Position numbers and translations under genes: made by a program
Notes under the pieces: generated by a model
Told to the model about the DNA's origin: nothing
The model's database searches: none
Seen by the model: the letters and a program-made list of their open reading frames with translations, nothing else
Assembly (NCBI RefSeq): GCF_042432825.1
Contig: NZ_JBHLWN010000048.1
Location: forward strand, 24,384 to 88,383
Direction: 5' to 3'
Length of the DNA stretch: 64,000 nt
From: Gordoniibacillus chartarius
Lineage (GTDB): Bacteria > Bacillota > Bacilli > Paenibacillales > NBRC-103111
In this document: piece by piece, positions 7,938-17,628 of the stretch
Position numbering within the stretch: the first letter of the stretch is position 1
Layout: each line of letters begins with the position of its first letter

Positions 7938-9929
7938 TTATCCTTTATTCGAATTTTTCTTAGCTTTATACTTACGTACTAAATTACCTAAATTCACATA
8001 AAAATTTGGAAGTCTTCTCTCAAATCCTTCTCTCCAGAAAGCATTTTTATAAGATTGAATGTATTTTTTAGGAGATAAAATTGTCAGCGGACTTGGCGGC
8101 TTTGCTATATATCTTCGTGAATAAACATCCCCAAAGCCTTCAGCATGGACGATATCCCCTAACTTAATAGCTTCTTCTTTAGTTGGAGACTGCAAAAGAT
8201 TGTTCAATTGAGCCAAAGAGACTTCAGGTGTCACATTTGTGCTTATTGACAATTTTGTTTTTAAATTCACAAAATCTTGAACAAAATCGAGAGCTGCTTG
8301 TTGAATTTCATTAACTATCATTATTTTATTTTCATCTTTTTCTTGCTTATCCAGTACTGGCTCAATCGTACCATTATTGCTTTTTGTAAATTTAATCACA
8401 CTACCATGCGGAGCTGAATACAACAATTCAAATATTTCAACGCACGTTTTAATTGCTTTTTCATTTTCTACCGGCTTTCCCAAATGACACAAATACGACT
8501 CAATTTTAATACCTTTATCCGAAATATTTTTCGCTTTTTCAAAAGTACCTAAATAAAAACCGGTTATTTTATTTTTATTGCTTATTATATTCAATAAATT
8601 TTGTAACGAAAGCTGCAGACTACCATGCCACCCAATGTCGACAATGGCAATATGTTCGTCTTCTTTTCCTACAAAATCGATTTGTTCCAAATATTTCAGA
8701 AGCAAATCTCTTTCTTCTTTTGCTACTTTTTTAATTTTTTGGTTAATATAATAAAACAGCTGTTCTAATTTATAATAATCAGTTCCGGTAATAATGAAAT
8801 CATGGATGTCATTGAAACCAACCTCACGGATCTCATTTATAACATCTTGAGGATTGACTCCAATCCTTTTCACAAAGTCAGCAACTTTTAATCTGCTTGT
8901 TCCGCTTTTAAGAAAATCCATTGTATTTTGGTCAAGCTTAGTTATTGCTGCAATATTTAAAGCTCTTCTTGAAGCATACATATAATGTGATTTAATTGTT
9001 GTTTGATTTGCTACAAGGTCAAAAGCTTTTTTCATAATATATCCATCACGAGATAAAAAGTAAACCTTATTAAACTTATTATTTACATGATTAAATAGCC
9101 ATTCAGTAAAACCATAATAAAGAATACCTACATACTGATATCCGAAACGATACCAAAAACTCGCCGCTTGATTTGAACGATTAGCATAAAGCTTTTTATT
9201 TATAAGGCCTAACATCATGCTAAATTCCAAATTATTGCTGAGATCTTTAGGTATTGTTCGATTATTTGCTGAAAAATATTCGGATGTTTTTTGATAATAG
9301 ATCGAATCAATTCCACAATTTTTTGCCATCTCTACATCAGAATGATAGTTATCACCGATATGTAGTACTTCATTGGCTGAAACGCCGGTAGAGCTAATCA
9401 TATGCTTAAAAAGTTCACTTGTTGATTTCGTTTTTTTCAATTCTGAGGATAAATAAATCTCCTCATAACTTGTATATCCATTTGATTCCAAGATATTCTT
9501 AATAACCTCTAATGATAAATACATGTCAGAAGTAAATACAACCCTTACATTTTGCTGCAGGCACTTTTGATAAAATGAATAAATATATTCATTTCTTGTA
9601 CAAGTATGTATTTCAAAATCAATTTCCATTTGTTTCAGTAGTTGTACTTCTTCATCATCAATTTTTAATGTAAGTTTCAACTCATCATATATTTCGTCTA
9701 ACGTTACTTCAGTTAATTTTTTGGAGTTCCAAACTTTATTTCTTGCAGAGGACTCCGCTTGAATTCTTACATCCTTAAAGTTCCCAACGATCTTCAATAC
9801 TTCATCTTTCCTAGACAATGCTTCAAATACATCACTTGGTTCAGCAAAGTAACGTAAGATAACAGTATCAAATATATCAAATGAAACAATTTTGTATTTG
9901 TTTAAGTTGATATTTCGAAACTCATTCAT
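7938..9929 (-). CDS. Large HAD-superfamily protein of polysaccharide clusters (COG5610-like)
   Basis: A 663-residue protein with a HAD hydrolase module in the first 220 residues. Motif I is FDIFDT (Asp18 and Asp21), motif II is VVFTSDMYL near residue 134, and motif IV is HIGDNYHSDVEMAK near residue 195. The remaining 440 residues include YFLSRDGYIMKKAF and VDIGWHGSLQLSLQ. I recognise these from predicted HAD proteins found beside glycosyltransferases in surface-polysaccharide clusters. The substrate is unknown, and a sugar-phosphate or polyprenyl-phosphate is plausible. The gene is strongly AT-rich. Its ATG follows AAAGGGGA. Confidence 0.75.
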   Translation of the reverse strand: MNEFRNINLNKYKIVSFDIFDTVILRYFAEPSDVFEALSRKDEVLKIVGNFKDVRIQAESSARNKVWNSKKLTEVTLDEIYDELKLTLKIDDEEVQLLKQMEIDFEIHTCTRNEYIYSFYQKCLQQNVRVVFTSDMYLSLEVIKNILESNGYTSYEEIYLSSELKKTKSTSELFKHMISSTGVSANEVLHIGDNYHSDVEMAKNCGIDSIYYQKTSEYFSANNRTIPKDLSNNLEFSMMLGLINKKLYANRSNQAASFWYRFGYQYVGILYYGFTEWLFNHVNNKFNKVYFLSRDGYIMKKAFDLVANQTTIKSHYMYASRRALNIAAITKLDQNTMDFLKSGTSRLKVADFVKRIGVNPQDVINEIREVGFNDIHDFIITGTDYYKLEQLFYYINQKIKKVAKEERDLLLKYLEQIDFVGKEDEHIAIVDIGWHGSLQLSLQNLLNIISNKNKITGFYLGTFEKAKNISDKGIKIESYLCHLGKPVENEKAIKTCVEIFELLYSAPHGSVIKFTKSNNGTIEPVLDKQEKDENKIMIVNEIQQAALDFVQDFVNLKTKLSISTNVTPEVSLAQLNNLLQSPTKEEAIKLGDIVHAEGFGDVYSRRYIAKPPSPLTILSPKKYIQSYKNAFWREGFERRLPNFYVNLGNLVRKYKAKKNSNKG

Positions 9930-9947
9930 ATCGAATACAATTCCCCT

Positions 9948-10838
9948 TTAGGGTTTTAATATTTTTCTTACAAGTTTATTATTTTTAATTTTTTCGACAG
10001 CTTTTTCCAATGGTGAAATTTGTGCATGAACAACTTCAAAGCTCTTTGCAATATTCACCAAAAACCCTAAGCCAACTTTATTTTGTTCTAAATCTTTTCT
10101 TAAATAATCGTTTCTGAGGAAAGTATCATAATATAGGTGCTTATTATTTCCGCCAAAAACTGAATTGCTATAATCGCCATGTTGAAGTGTTACCCTGTGA
10201 TGATAGTATGCCAATTGCTCATGTATCACGTCTATATTGTATTTTTCGATGAATCTTAGATGGAAATCCCAGTCACCTAATACAGGTAAATCTTCACGGT
10301 AAAGCCCAATTTCATCTATAACTTCTCTCTTAAACACAAACGATATAGGAGGAAATACGTTCCCCGCTGCCATTCTGTATAATGTCACTGAATTTATCCA
10401 AGTGTTATAAGGCTCTTTGAAATCGATTATGACAGTATCATTTTCGATTCTTTCGATAATTCTTGTACTATGTGTTATTACTCCTTTAACATTTTTACTT
10501 TTCTCTACATTGGTCAAGTGGTTGACAGTTCTTTCAAGAAATGTGGGATGCCATGAATCATCATCGTCATGGATGACAATATAGTCACTTTCAACTTTCT
10601 TAATCCCAATATTGGATGCTGCCTCCATTCCAACCGACTCAGGATTGTGAATGGTAATGATTTTCCCTTCAGTATTGTATTTATTTACTAATTCGTTTAC
10701 CGCATTAGGTTCACCGCCATCGTTGACAATGACCATTACCCAATTTTCATGAGTTTGTCTCGTTACACTTTCTAATGCTCTCTTTAATAAGATATTTCTG
10801 TTTTTTGTTCTTGTAATTACAGCAACTTTATTACTCAT
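9948..10838 (-). CDS. Family 2 glycosyltransferase
   Basis: A 296-residue GT-A enzyme starting AVITRTKNRNILLKRALESV, with VIVNDGG and the metal site VIHDDDDSWHP near residue 92. VKGVITHSTRIIERI and PVLGDWDFHLRF, the usual acceptor-side acidic motif, follow. The C-terminus is basic and helical. The sugar specificity cannot be told. It overlaps the stop of the preceding pyruvyl-transferase gene by four bases and lies in the AT-rich insert, where it probably acts with the neighbouring transferases on the same exported glycan. Confidence 0.85.
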   Translation of the reverse strand: MSNKVAVITRTKNRNILLKRALESVTRQTHENWVMVIVNDGGEPNAVNELVNKYNTEGKIITIHNPESVGMEAASNIGIKKVESDYIVIHDDDDSWHPTFLERTVNHLTNVEKSKNVKGVITHSTRIIERIENDTVIIDFKEPYNTWINSVTLYRMAAGNVFPPISFVFKREVIDEIGLYREDLPVLGDWDFHLRFIEKYNIDVIHEQLAYYHHRVTLQHGDYSNSVFGGNNKHLYYDTFLRNDYLRKDLEQNKVGLGFLVNIAKSFEVVHAQISPLEKAVEKIKNNKLVRKILKP

Positions 10839-12676
10839 TTTTTATTTTCCTTTCTTTTTGTCCATATTTTTTCAAATACCTTTTTCAATAATGGTGTATT
10901 GATACTTTCTTGATACTTTTTCCACCATATACTTGTTTGCTCTGTTTGCCATTCCAAATCTCGTGCTGCCTCTTGATATTTTGACCACCAATAATCCGTT
11001 TGCTCTTTTTGCCAATCTCTATCCATACTATTACTTTGAGCAATTGTCCACCAATGATCTGTTTGTTCTCTTTGCCACGCAATGTCTTTTTTATGTTCTT
11101 CGGCAATATTCCACCAGTAATCCGTTTGTTCCTGTTGCCATTGAAGATCAGCTAAAGATTTTTGCGCTATTTGCCACCAATGATCCGTTTGTTCTTTTTG
11201 CCATTGAAGATCAACTAATGATTTTTGCGCTATTTGCCACCAATGATCCGTTTGTTCTTTTTGCCATTGAAAATCAGCTAATGATTTTTGCGCTATTTCC
11301 CACCAATAATGAGTTTGTTGTTTTTGCCATTCTAAATCATGTTTATTTTTTTCAGCAGAAACCCACCATAAATCAGTTTGTTCTTTTTGCCAGCGGTTGT
11401 TTAACAATATTTCTTTATTTATATAATCATCTTTATATGAAAATGTTGTTTTAGATTTGTTGTTACGGCCTATCATGACTTTATCCTGAGTTTCGGATTT
11501 GTAGAATAATACACTAATTTTATTAATCCATGCTTTACGCTCTTCAATTGCCTTGCTGTAGTCTGTTATAGTTGGTTGAATAATAAATTCATCTAAAGAT
11601 AAAGGGTTGCCAAGCCCCGCTTTTTTCTGAACATAATAAGGATTTAATGATACGAGGTAACATGGAATACGTAGAAAGTTTAAAAATAATGTTGTGTGAT
11701 AGGAAGAGCTTAATCCAAGGACCCCTCTTATTGTGTTAAAAGCTTGCTTTGAGGGGTTGGAATTCTCATTATATTCCAATGCCAATTTTGCTATATCGAC
11801 CACCACATATTCGTGAAACGGGAAATCATCTTCCATTTCAGCAATGGACTCTAAAGTGTCTTTCACTGAAAATCGTTGATCCTCGTATGCATGGAGCACT
11901 TTGATGGTATGTGTCGGATATTTCTCGATCACTCTTCCAATATTATCGAGCAATGTTTGTTTGGCCGCTTTAAATTCGGAACCAACAGTATAAGAAGATG
12001 TGTTCATATGAAGAAAAATAGTATTAGGTTTTTCATCCGAACTATTGTTATGGTAAGACGCGATATCGAGAAAAACCTCTGTTGTATCGTCAAAACTGTA
12101 TTGTAAATCTACACTATTTATTTTACTTTTTAATAGCTCAAGTGAGTTTTGGTCCCTGGTTCCTACTATTGTAGGTTGGTATATATGGAAATGGTCAACA
12201 AGCTTATCAATAAATTTATTATCTAACTGCTGCCCTGAAATCACATAGCTTTTTATGTCGAAATAACCAAACAAACCTGATACAATATCCAGATATAATT
12301 GCCCCCAGTTTTGGTTAAGAATACCGCCACCGTATAGATGCAAATTATTAATGTTATCCGATTCAATAACTTCCGTTAGACCTGGTAAAGACGCTTCTTC
12401 ATAATTGTTTTTGGAAATGAAAACAATTCCATTCACACCAAACCAACGTTTGATCTTTTCGACGTAACTTTCATCATAGATACATTCTAATTCACAAATA
12501 ATAATCGGTTCTAGACCCGTCTTTTCTTTATGAAACTTGATAGCGCCTTTTAATTGTAAAATATCGCCAAAGTTACTATAACCTAAATAACCTCCAAGTA
12601 ACAAAACCTTTGAGTTTCCATTGTTGAGAATTCGGTTAGATTCTTCATCTGAGAATAGTAATATCTCATGTCGCAT
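10835..12676 (-). CDS. Polysaccharide pyruvyl transferase-like protein with Trp-rich 21-residue tandem repeats
   Basis: About 613 residues. The first 400 resemble polysaccharide pyruvyl transferases (CsaB/WcaK fold), with LLLGGYLGYSNFGDILQLKG at the start, GGGILNQNWGQ, GTRDQNSLELL, and a GLSSSYHTTLFLNFLRIPCYLV stretch. Such enzymes add ketal-linked pyruvate from phosphoenolpyruvate to sugars. From 11392 down to 10901 the protein is seven full and one partial copies of a 21-residue unit, WQKEQTDxWWxIAQKSLxDLQ, then a basic tail. ATG 12676 is preferred over 12736 because GAGGTTGAGG lies just upstream, which gives an 11-base overlap with the exporter ATPase gene. The tail is unknown and might bind the membrane, glycan or partner proteins. 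Confidence 0.75.
   Translation of the reverse strand: MRHEILLFSDEESNRILNNGNSKVLLLGGYLGYSNFGDILQLKGAIKFHKEKTGLEPIIICELECIYDESYVEKIKRWFGVNGIVFISKNNYEEASLPGLTEVIESDNINNLHLYGGGILNQNWGQLYLDIVSGLFGYFDIKSYVISGQQLDNKFIDKLVDHFHIYQPTIVGTRDQNSLELLKSKINSVDLQYSFDDTTEVFLDIASYHNNSSDEKPNTIFLHMNTSSYTVGSEFKAAKQTLLDNIGRVIEKYPTHTIKVLHAYEDQRFSVKDTLESIAEMEDDFPFHEYVVVDIAKLALEYNENSNPSKQAFNTIRGVLGLSSSYHTTLFLNFLRIPCYLVSLNPYYVQKKAGLGNPLSLDEFIIQPTITDYSKAIEERKAWINKISVLFYKSETQDKVMIGRNNKSKTTFSYKDDYINKEILLNNRWQKEQTDLWWVSAEKNKHDLEWQKQQTHYWWEIAQKSLADFQWQKEQTDHWWQIAQKSLVDLQWQKEQTDHWWQIAQKSLADLQWQQEQTDYWWNIAEEHKKDIAWQREQTDHWWTIAQSNSMDRDWQKEQTDYWWSKYQEAARDLEWQTEQTSIWWKKYQESINTPLLKKVFEKIWTKRKENKK
10901..11392 (-). repeat. 63-bp in-frame tandem repeats (7.8 copies) coding a WQ-EQT-WW protein tail
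   Basis: Seven full and one partial 63-bp units encode the Trp-rich tail of the pyruvyl-transferase-like protein. Each protein unit keeps W1, Q2, E4, Q5, T6, W9 and W10. Units 3 and 4 are nearly identical at DNA level, so part of the array is a recent expansion, whereas the outer units have diverged. Confidence 0.9.
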
Positions 12677-13955
12677 TAACCTCAACCTCAAATTCTTGTT
12701 GAAATTTAAACCACATAGGTCTTTCGATGTCTGCAATCACTTTAAATACCGCGGCAGTTTCATCTGTATACAGAAGAATATGGTCGCTTCGATCCCATTG
12801 CGATACTTGATCCATTCTTAGTGTTACAGAATAGGATTGTCCGCCTCTTAATATCATTCTGCTGCGGAAAGATACATGGACACTTTGCCCCTTGTTTACT
12901 TTCATACTCTTCCTGAACTTGTTAAATATACTTTCGCCAGTTAGCTCGATTCCATATTGATCTGTAATGAGGAACCCGATACTGAAATTATCTATCGAAG
13001 TCAATGCCGTAACTTTAATATCAATTGTAAATTCCTCACTTTGTTCAAGTGACTCGACAGGTAAACCTTCAGAATTTCGAATAATAACATGCTCAACACG
13101 AACGGCCTCATTACTCTTAATATCATTGGTGGCATGTTCCAAAGTTTGCATCTGCTCAGTTGTCGTTTCGATTTCCTCGTTATTAGTTTGCTTTATATCA
13201 TCAAAAATCAACCTATTGTGTTCCAAATAAATTTCATTCAAGTAGGCATTCGATACTTTGGACGCATCATCAATAAGGCGAACTTTCCCATTTTCTAACC
13301 ATATTCCCGTCTTACAGAGACTTCTAATTGCTTCAGGAGAATGGCTCACAAAAAACAAGGTTACCCCTGATTTAACCATGTTCTTGATTTTGACAATGCA
13401 TTTGTGTTGAAAAAGCGCATCGCCAACGGATAAAGCTTCGTCGACAATTAGAATGTCCGGGTCTGAATGAACCGCAACAGAAAATGCCAGTCTGACGAAC
13501 ATTCCACTGGAATATGTCTTTACTGGCTGATCAATAAATTCTCCTATGTCTGCAAAGTTTAATATTTCGCCCATACGTTCGTCGATTTTTTTCTTAGATA
13601 AGCCGAGAATGCTTCCGTTTAGATAAACATTCTCTCTGCCAGTAAACTCAGGATTAAAACCGCTGCCTAGTTCAAGTAATGCAGCGATCCTTCCATTGAC
13701 CACTACTTCGCCAGATGTTGGCCTTAAGATGCCGGCAATAATCTGTAGTATTGTACTCTTACCAGATCCATTTCGACCAATTAATCCGATAGTTTCTCCT
13801 TTTTTCACATCAAAAGAAACATTATCGAGAGCCCAATAATCTTTATGATAATTATTTTTATTAAGGAAAGTTTGTTTTAACCGATCAATAGGCTTTTCAA
13901 ACATATGAAACGATTTTGACAAGTTTCTTACTGAAATCGCCAATTCAGAGGACAT
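12666..13955 (-). CDS. ABC transporter ATP-binding protein for polysaccharide export (Wzt/TagH-like)
   Basis: A 429-residue protein. Residues 1-250 form an ABC ATPase with Walker A GRNGSGKST near residue 62, signature YSSGMFVRLAFSVAV, Walker B ILIVDEALSVGDALFQ, and H-loop FVSHS. A roughly 50-residue polar linker follows. The last 140 residues look like the Wzt C-terminal beta-sandwich that recognises the end of the finished glycan. With the adjacent permease it would flip lipid-linked polymer across the membrane. The ATG follows AAGGGG and overlaps the permease stop by 11 bases. The gene belongs to the AT-rich block. Confidence 0.92.
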   Translation of the reverse strand: MSSELAISVRNLSKSFHMFEKPIDRLKQTFLNKNNYHKDYWALDNVSFDVKKGETIGLIGRNGSGKSTILQIIAGILRPTSGEVVVNGRIAALLELGSGFNPEFTGRENVYLNGSILGLSKKKIDERMGEILNFADIGEFIDQPVKTYSSGMFVRLAFSVAVHSDPDILIVDEALSVGDALFQHKCIVKIKNMVKSGVTLFFVSHSPEAIRSLCKTGIWLENGKVRLIDDASKVSNAYLNEIYLEHNRLIFDDIKQTNNEEIETTTEQMQTLEHATNDIKSNEAVRVEHVIIRNSEGLPVESLEQSEEFTIDIKVTALTSIDNFSIGFLITDQYGIELTGESIFNKFRKSMKVNKGQSVHVSFRSRMILRGGQSYSVTLRMDQVSQWDRSDHILLYTDETAAVFKVIADIERPMWFKFQQEFEVEVNAT

Positions 13956-14748
13956 CTGCGAACCCCTTCCTTGTTTTTTTGAACCACATCAAGCCCCCGA
14001 GGCATATGACGAGACTAATGAATAGACCAATAATGAAAAAATTCCAGTCTGGAAGCTGACCCCAAACCATTATTTTTCTCATATCTTCAACAACATAACT
14101 TATAGGATTTAAATAATACAGTGTTTGAATTCCTTTATTAGGGATGCTGCTAATAGAATAAAATATTGGGCTCAAAAACATAAGTGCTTGTAATGCTAAA
14201 CCAATAATGTGGTTGATATCCCTTATATAAACACCGAGGGCGGAAAAAAACCAACTTAATCCCAAAGATAGCAGAATCAATGGCAAAATGACTAAAGGTA
14301 AAAAAACCACTGTAACGTGCAAGCTATGCTGAATCAACATTAGACTCAATAATAAAATGACAGCATTTATTAAAAAATGAAATAAAGCAGACAAAACTGA
14401 AACTATTGAAATAATTTCCAAAGGGAACACTACTTTTTTTACATAATTTGAATTGTTTAATATTAACGTAGGTGCCCTACTTACAATTTCGGAAAAAATG
14501 TTATATGCGATAATACCACTAAATAGTAGTAAAGCAAATTCTAATTGTCCAGTGGTTTGATTTTCCCACTTAGCTTTGAAGATTACACTAAAAACAAATG
14601 TATAAATCACCATCATGACGATTGGTATTATAAATGACCATACGATGCCTAGATATGACCCCCTGTATCTACTTGAAATCTCTCGTTTAGTCAATTGAGC
14701 GATTAATTCTCGATTATTCCAAAAAAGAGCTATGTTTCGTTTTATCAT
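13945..14748 (-). CDS. ABC-2 permease for polysaccharide export (Wzm/TagG-like)
   Basis: About 267 residues with six predicted membrane helices, an amphipathic N-terminus (FWNNRELIAQLTKREISSRYRGS) and the YLGIVWSFIIPI first helix typical of TagG/Wzm/RfbA-type permeases. It pairs with the downstream ATPase to export the polymer made by this cluster. ATG 14748 lies eight bases after AGGA. A GTG at 14763 is open in frame but its ribosome site is poor. It is the first gene of the minus-strand operon and lies divergent from the O-antigen-ligase-like gene, with about 137 bases between them. Confidence 0.92.
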   Translation of the reverse strand: MIKRNIALFWNNRELIAQLTKREISSRYRGSYLGIVWSFIIPIVMMVIYTFVFSVIFKAKWENQTTGQLEFALLLFSGIIAYNIFSEIVSRAPTLILNNSNYVKKVVFPLEIISIVSVLSALFHFLINAVILLLSLMLIQHSLHVTVVFLPLVILPLILLSLGLSWFFSALGVYIRDINHIIGLALQALMFLSPIFYSISSIPNKGIQTLYYLNPISYVVEDMRKIMVWGQLPDWNFFIIGLFISLVICLGGLMWFKKTRKGFADVL

Positions 14749-14885
14749 TTCCATATTCCTCACATAGTTTTTTTAGCTAGCATGTATTTATCAATAACCG
14801 CCGCTTGCCATTAACATGAATAGCCTTCCCCTCGCCCATATGATAGAATATTGTCGAATCGATACGAGAGGGAGAACAAGAAACA

Positions 14886-17381
14886 ATGAGTACAAAAACT
14901 AATGTCTACGCGGCGGGACGAAAGAGCGAGATGTCCGCAACTGTCGAGAAAAGCTCGATCATTTTCTGGATATTGAATGTTTTCGTAGTTGCATTTCTAT
15001 TTTGGGCGCCGTTCCAGAGAGGACTGTTTAACGGCGGGAACTATGAGTTCGAACGGCCGATTTATAGCAGCTTGGTATGGACGGCAATTATTTTATTCCT
15101 GTCGGCTCTACTTTCCTTCTTCATCTATCGCATTCGCGATCAGAAGGATGTTTTAACAGCTCTTGTGCTTTTCATGCCGCTTTCATACACCGTCTCTCTG
15201 ACTACAGCGGCTTCTAGCTTACTTGCTGCGAACATGGTGCTCATACAACTGTTGTATGCCACCTTCTTCATCTTAGGCGTTTTTCTTACAAAAAACAAGC
15301 TTGGCACGTCGATTGTTGTCGGGAGCATACTAGCGTCCGGCTATATCGTAGTATTGTTCGGTTTGCTCTATTGGCTCGGAAATAAGGAGTTTATCGATGC
15401 GATCGTCGGCTGGTTTGCGTATATGGATCCGGCGACAAATGATTACCGCGACGCAGTTATGACCGACTCAAACGGTCTTCGTCTGACCGCTGTGTTTCAA
15501 TATGCAAACTCTTACGCCGCATTCCTAATTGCCTTTATGCTAGCTGCTCTGTTTTATATTGTGAAAGCCCGCAAATGGCACACAGCACTTCCCCATGCTC
15601 TGATGGTGGTGCCGATTATTGTTTCATTCTGGCTTACTCTGTCCCGCGGCGCTTTGGTCATTGTACCGGCAGTGTTCTTGGTCATGCTGTTCTTTATGTC
15701 GATTAAGCGTCAAATCATTTCCATCCTGAATCTTGTTCTTGGCTTCGGAGCCTCTCTCTTGATTCTAAGTAAAGTGACCGAGGTTGGTACACAGTTGCAA
15801 AAACAGCCTAGCGGCGCTTTATCCTGGGAAGGCTGGTCGGCTTTGTTAATCGCTTCCATAGTGTTCGCTGCGTTTGCCATCGCTATACAGCTGTTCCTAG
15901 AACCGCTCCTTGAACGGTCTACCGGGCGTTTCAACGCTCGCAAGTCGGCACCGTTCATTCTGCCGGTAATTGCAGTCGTAGCTGCTGCTCTAGGCGCTGT
16001 TCTGCTTTTAGGCGATACTCCTGTTCGTAATATGCTCCCGGAGAACATTAAGTTCCGTTTGGCGAATATCAACTTCGAACAGAACTCCGTATTGGAACGG
16101 GTGACATTTTATAACGATGCGATGAAGCTGTTTAAGGACTATCCGATTATTGGCGCCGGCGGCGGCGGCTGGGCCGCACTTTACGAGAAATATCAAAACA
16201 ACCCATACACGAGCCGGCAGGCGCACAACTTCCTTCTGCAATATTTGGTTGAAACAGGTTTACTCGGTTTACTGTCGTTTGTCGGATTTGTGGCTGCCAT
16301 CTTCTGGTTCTATATCCGCAGCTTCATCCGCAGCACGGCTGAACAGCGGGATCAATATTTCTTGTTCTTTATTGTCGCTGTTGCTCTGCTTGCACACAGC
16401 TTAATCGACTTTGATATGAGCTATGTATATTTGGGCGCACTTGTGTTCTTAAGTCTCGGCGGTATTCTAGGCGGTACGGATTCGCAGCCGATTCGTATCC
16501 GTACCGACTCGCTCGTTCTGCACAAAGCGTTCCCAAGCTTGCTGCTACTTCTTTCTGTCGTCATGTTTATTTTCTCGGCTCGACTTCTTGGTGCGGATTC
16601 TGATTATCGCCAGTCGCTTGAGATTATTAAGACAAACAAGAATTACAACGATATCGTCCGCCCGCTTGATTCTGCGATCAATCAACATCCGAATCATCCA
16701 GATTACGTACTGACAGGTCAGCTCAGCAAGATCGGTTTGCTCGTACAGGTATATAATCAAACGAAAGACGAGAAATTCATGACGGAGGCGCAGACGCTTC
16801 TGGACAATTTGGCGAAGGCTGAGCCGCATAACCGGTCAGTCGTTCTACAACGGATCAACTTCTTGCAGATGCAAAATAAGCTCCCGGAAGCATTGGATCT
16901 GATGACGAAAGAACTGCCGAACTTCCCGTGGTATATCGACATGTACGAGAATCAGATGGCCATGAGCGTTGATTTGGCTAATCAGAGCCGTGCGCAAAAT
17001 AATTTGCAAGCCGCGGACAAATATTTGAGTCTGGCTCTCGATTCCTATAGTACGGTTCTCAAGCAAATTGAACACTTGAAGACATTGCCGAAAGGTCAGC
17101 TTCAAGGTCGTCCGTTTGACGTAACGCCTACTATCGCTATGCTGATCGGTCAGGTTCACTATGCAAGAGGCGATTTTGCGGCGGCAGCTGCTTTGATGAA
17201 GCCTTACGTAACCGATAATATGGATGATGAAGTAAACCGTACCCTCGTTCGATGGTTTGTGGCCTCCCTTCAGAAGCAAGGCCAAAACGACCAAAGTCTA
17301 TATGACAAGTTAATAGCGAAGGACCCGAACGAGAAGAACGTCATCGCTTCGATCCTCGTGTCCAATACTCAGATAAAGTAA
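14886..17381 (+). CDS. O-antigen ligase-like membrane protein with C-terminal TPR-like domain
   Basis: An 831-residue membrane protein. About a dozen hydrophobic segments occupy residues 30-540, and the long outer loop near residues 385-455 carries the Wzy_C/ligase-like sequence RVTFYNDAMKLFKDYPIIGAGGGGW and RQAHNFLLQYLVETGLLG. The last 250 residues are hydrophilic helical repeats of tetratricopeptide type (HPNHPDYVLTGQ, AEPHNRSVVLQRINFLQ). Family members transfer or polymerise glycan at the outer face of the membrane. It is transcribed away from the export operon but lies directly beside it, so a role in attaching or polymerising the same polysaccharide is inferred. GAGGGAG lies 11 bases before the ATG. 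Confidence 0.82.
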   Translation: MSTKTNVYAAGRKSEMSATVEKSSIIFWILNVFVVAFLFWAPFQRGLFNGGNYEFERPIYSSLVWTAIILFLSALLSFFIYRIRDQKDVLTALVLFMPLSYTVSLTTAASSLLAANMVLIQLLYATFFILGVFLTKNKLGTSIVVGSILASGYIVVLFGLLYWLGNKEFIDAIVGWFAYMDPATNDYRDAVMTDSNGLRLTAVFQYANSYAAFLIAFMLAALFYIVKARKWHTALPHALMVVPIIVSFWLTLSRGALVIVPAVFLVMLFFMSIKRQIISILNLVLGFGASLLILSKVTEVGTQLQKQPSGALSWEGWSALLIASIVFAAFAIAIQLFLEPLLERSTGRFNARKSAPFILPVIAVVAAALGAVLLLGDTPVRNMLPENIKFRLANINFEQNSVLERVTFYNDAMKLFKDYPIIGAGGGGWAALYEKYQNNPYTSRQAHNFLLQYLVETGLLGLLSFVGFVAAIFWFYIRSFIRSTAEQRDQYFLFFIVAVALLAHSLIDFDMSYVYLGALVFLSLGGILGGTDSQPIRIRTDSLVLHKAFPSLLLLLSVVMFIFSARLLGADSDYRQSLEIIKTNKNYNDIVRPLDSAINQHPNHPDYVLTGQLSKIGLLVQVYNQTKDEKFMTEAQTLLDNLAKAEPHNRSVVLQRINFLQMQNKLPEALDLMTKELPNFPWYIDMYENQMAMSVDLANQSRAQNNLQAADKYLSLALDSYSTVLKQIEHLKTLPKGQLQGRPFDVTPTIAMLIGQVHYARGDFAAAAALMKPYVTDNMDDEVNRTLVRWFVASLQKQGQNDQSLYDKLIAKDPNEKNVIASILVSNTQIK

Positions 17382-17402
17382 TCAACGGGTTGCAAAATAA
17401 TC

Positions 17403-17433
17403 AATGGCACCACAGGGAGTGTGGTGCCATTTT
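17403..17433 (+). terminator. Terminator of the O-antigen ligase-like gene
   Basis: A perfect 12-bp stem AATGGCACCACA (17403-17414) / TGTGGTGCCATT (17420-17431) with loop GGGAG, ending in a short T run. It starts 22 bases after the stop codon. Confidence 0.85.
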
Positions 17434-17532
17434 CGCGTTTGGGACGAAATCGGCGATGGTTTAATCGATCAGGCATTCGAACCGAAGCGGCCGCTCAGCA
17501 AGGCTGCTTTTGGGAATTAAGATGGACCAGGA

Positions 17533-17556
17533 GTCCGGCACATTGAGGTGTCGGAC
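17533..17556. terminator. Hairpin between converging genes
   Basis: GTCCGGCAC (17533-17541) / GTGTCGGAC (17548-17556) with one internal mismatch and a six-base loop. No strong T run follows on either strand (ACTTTTAC on the plus side), so termination is only a guess. The rest of 17,434-17,628 shows nothing I recognise. Confidence 0.35.
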
Positions 17557-17628
17557 ACTTTTACGTAGAATTCGTCTTACTTGTCAGGTCTCTGACTAGT
17601 GTAATTGCGTACCCTTTTATCGCTTGAG

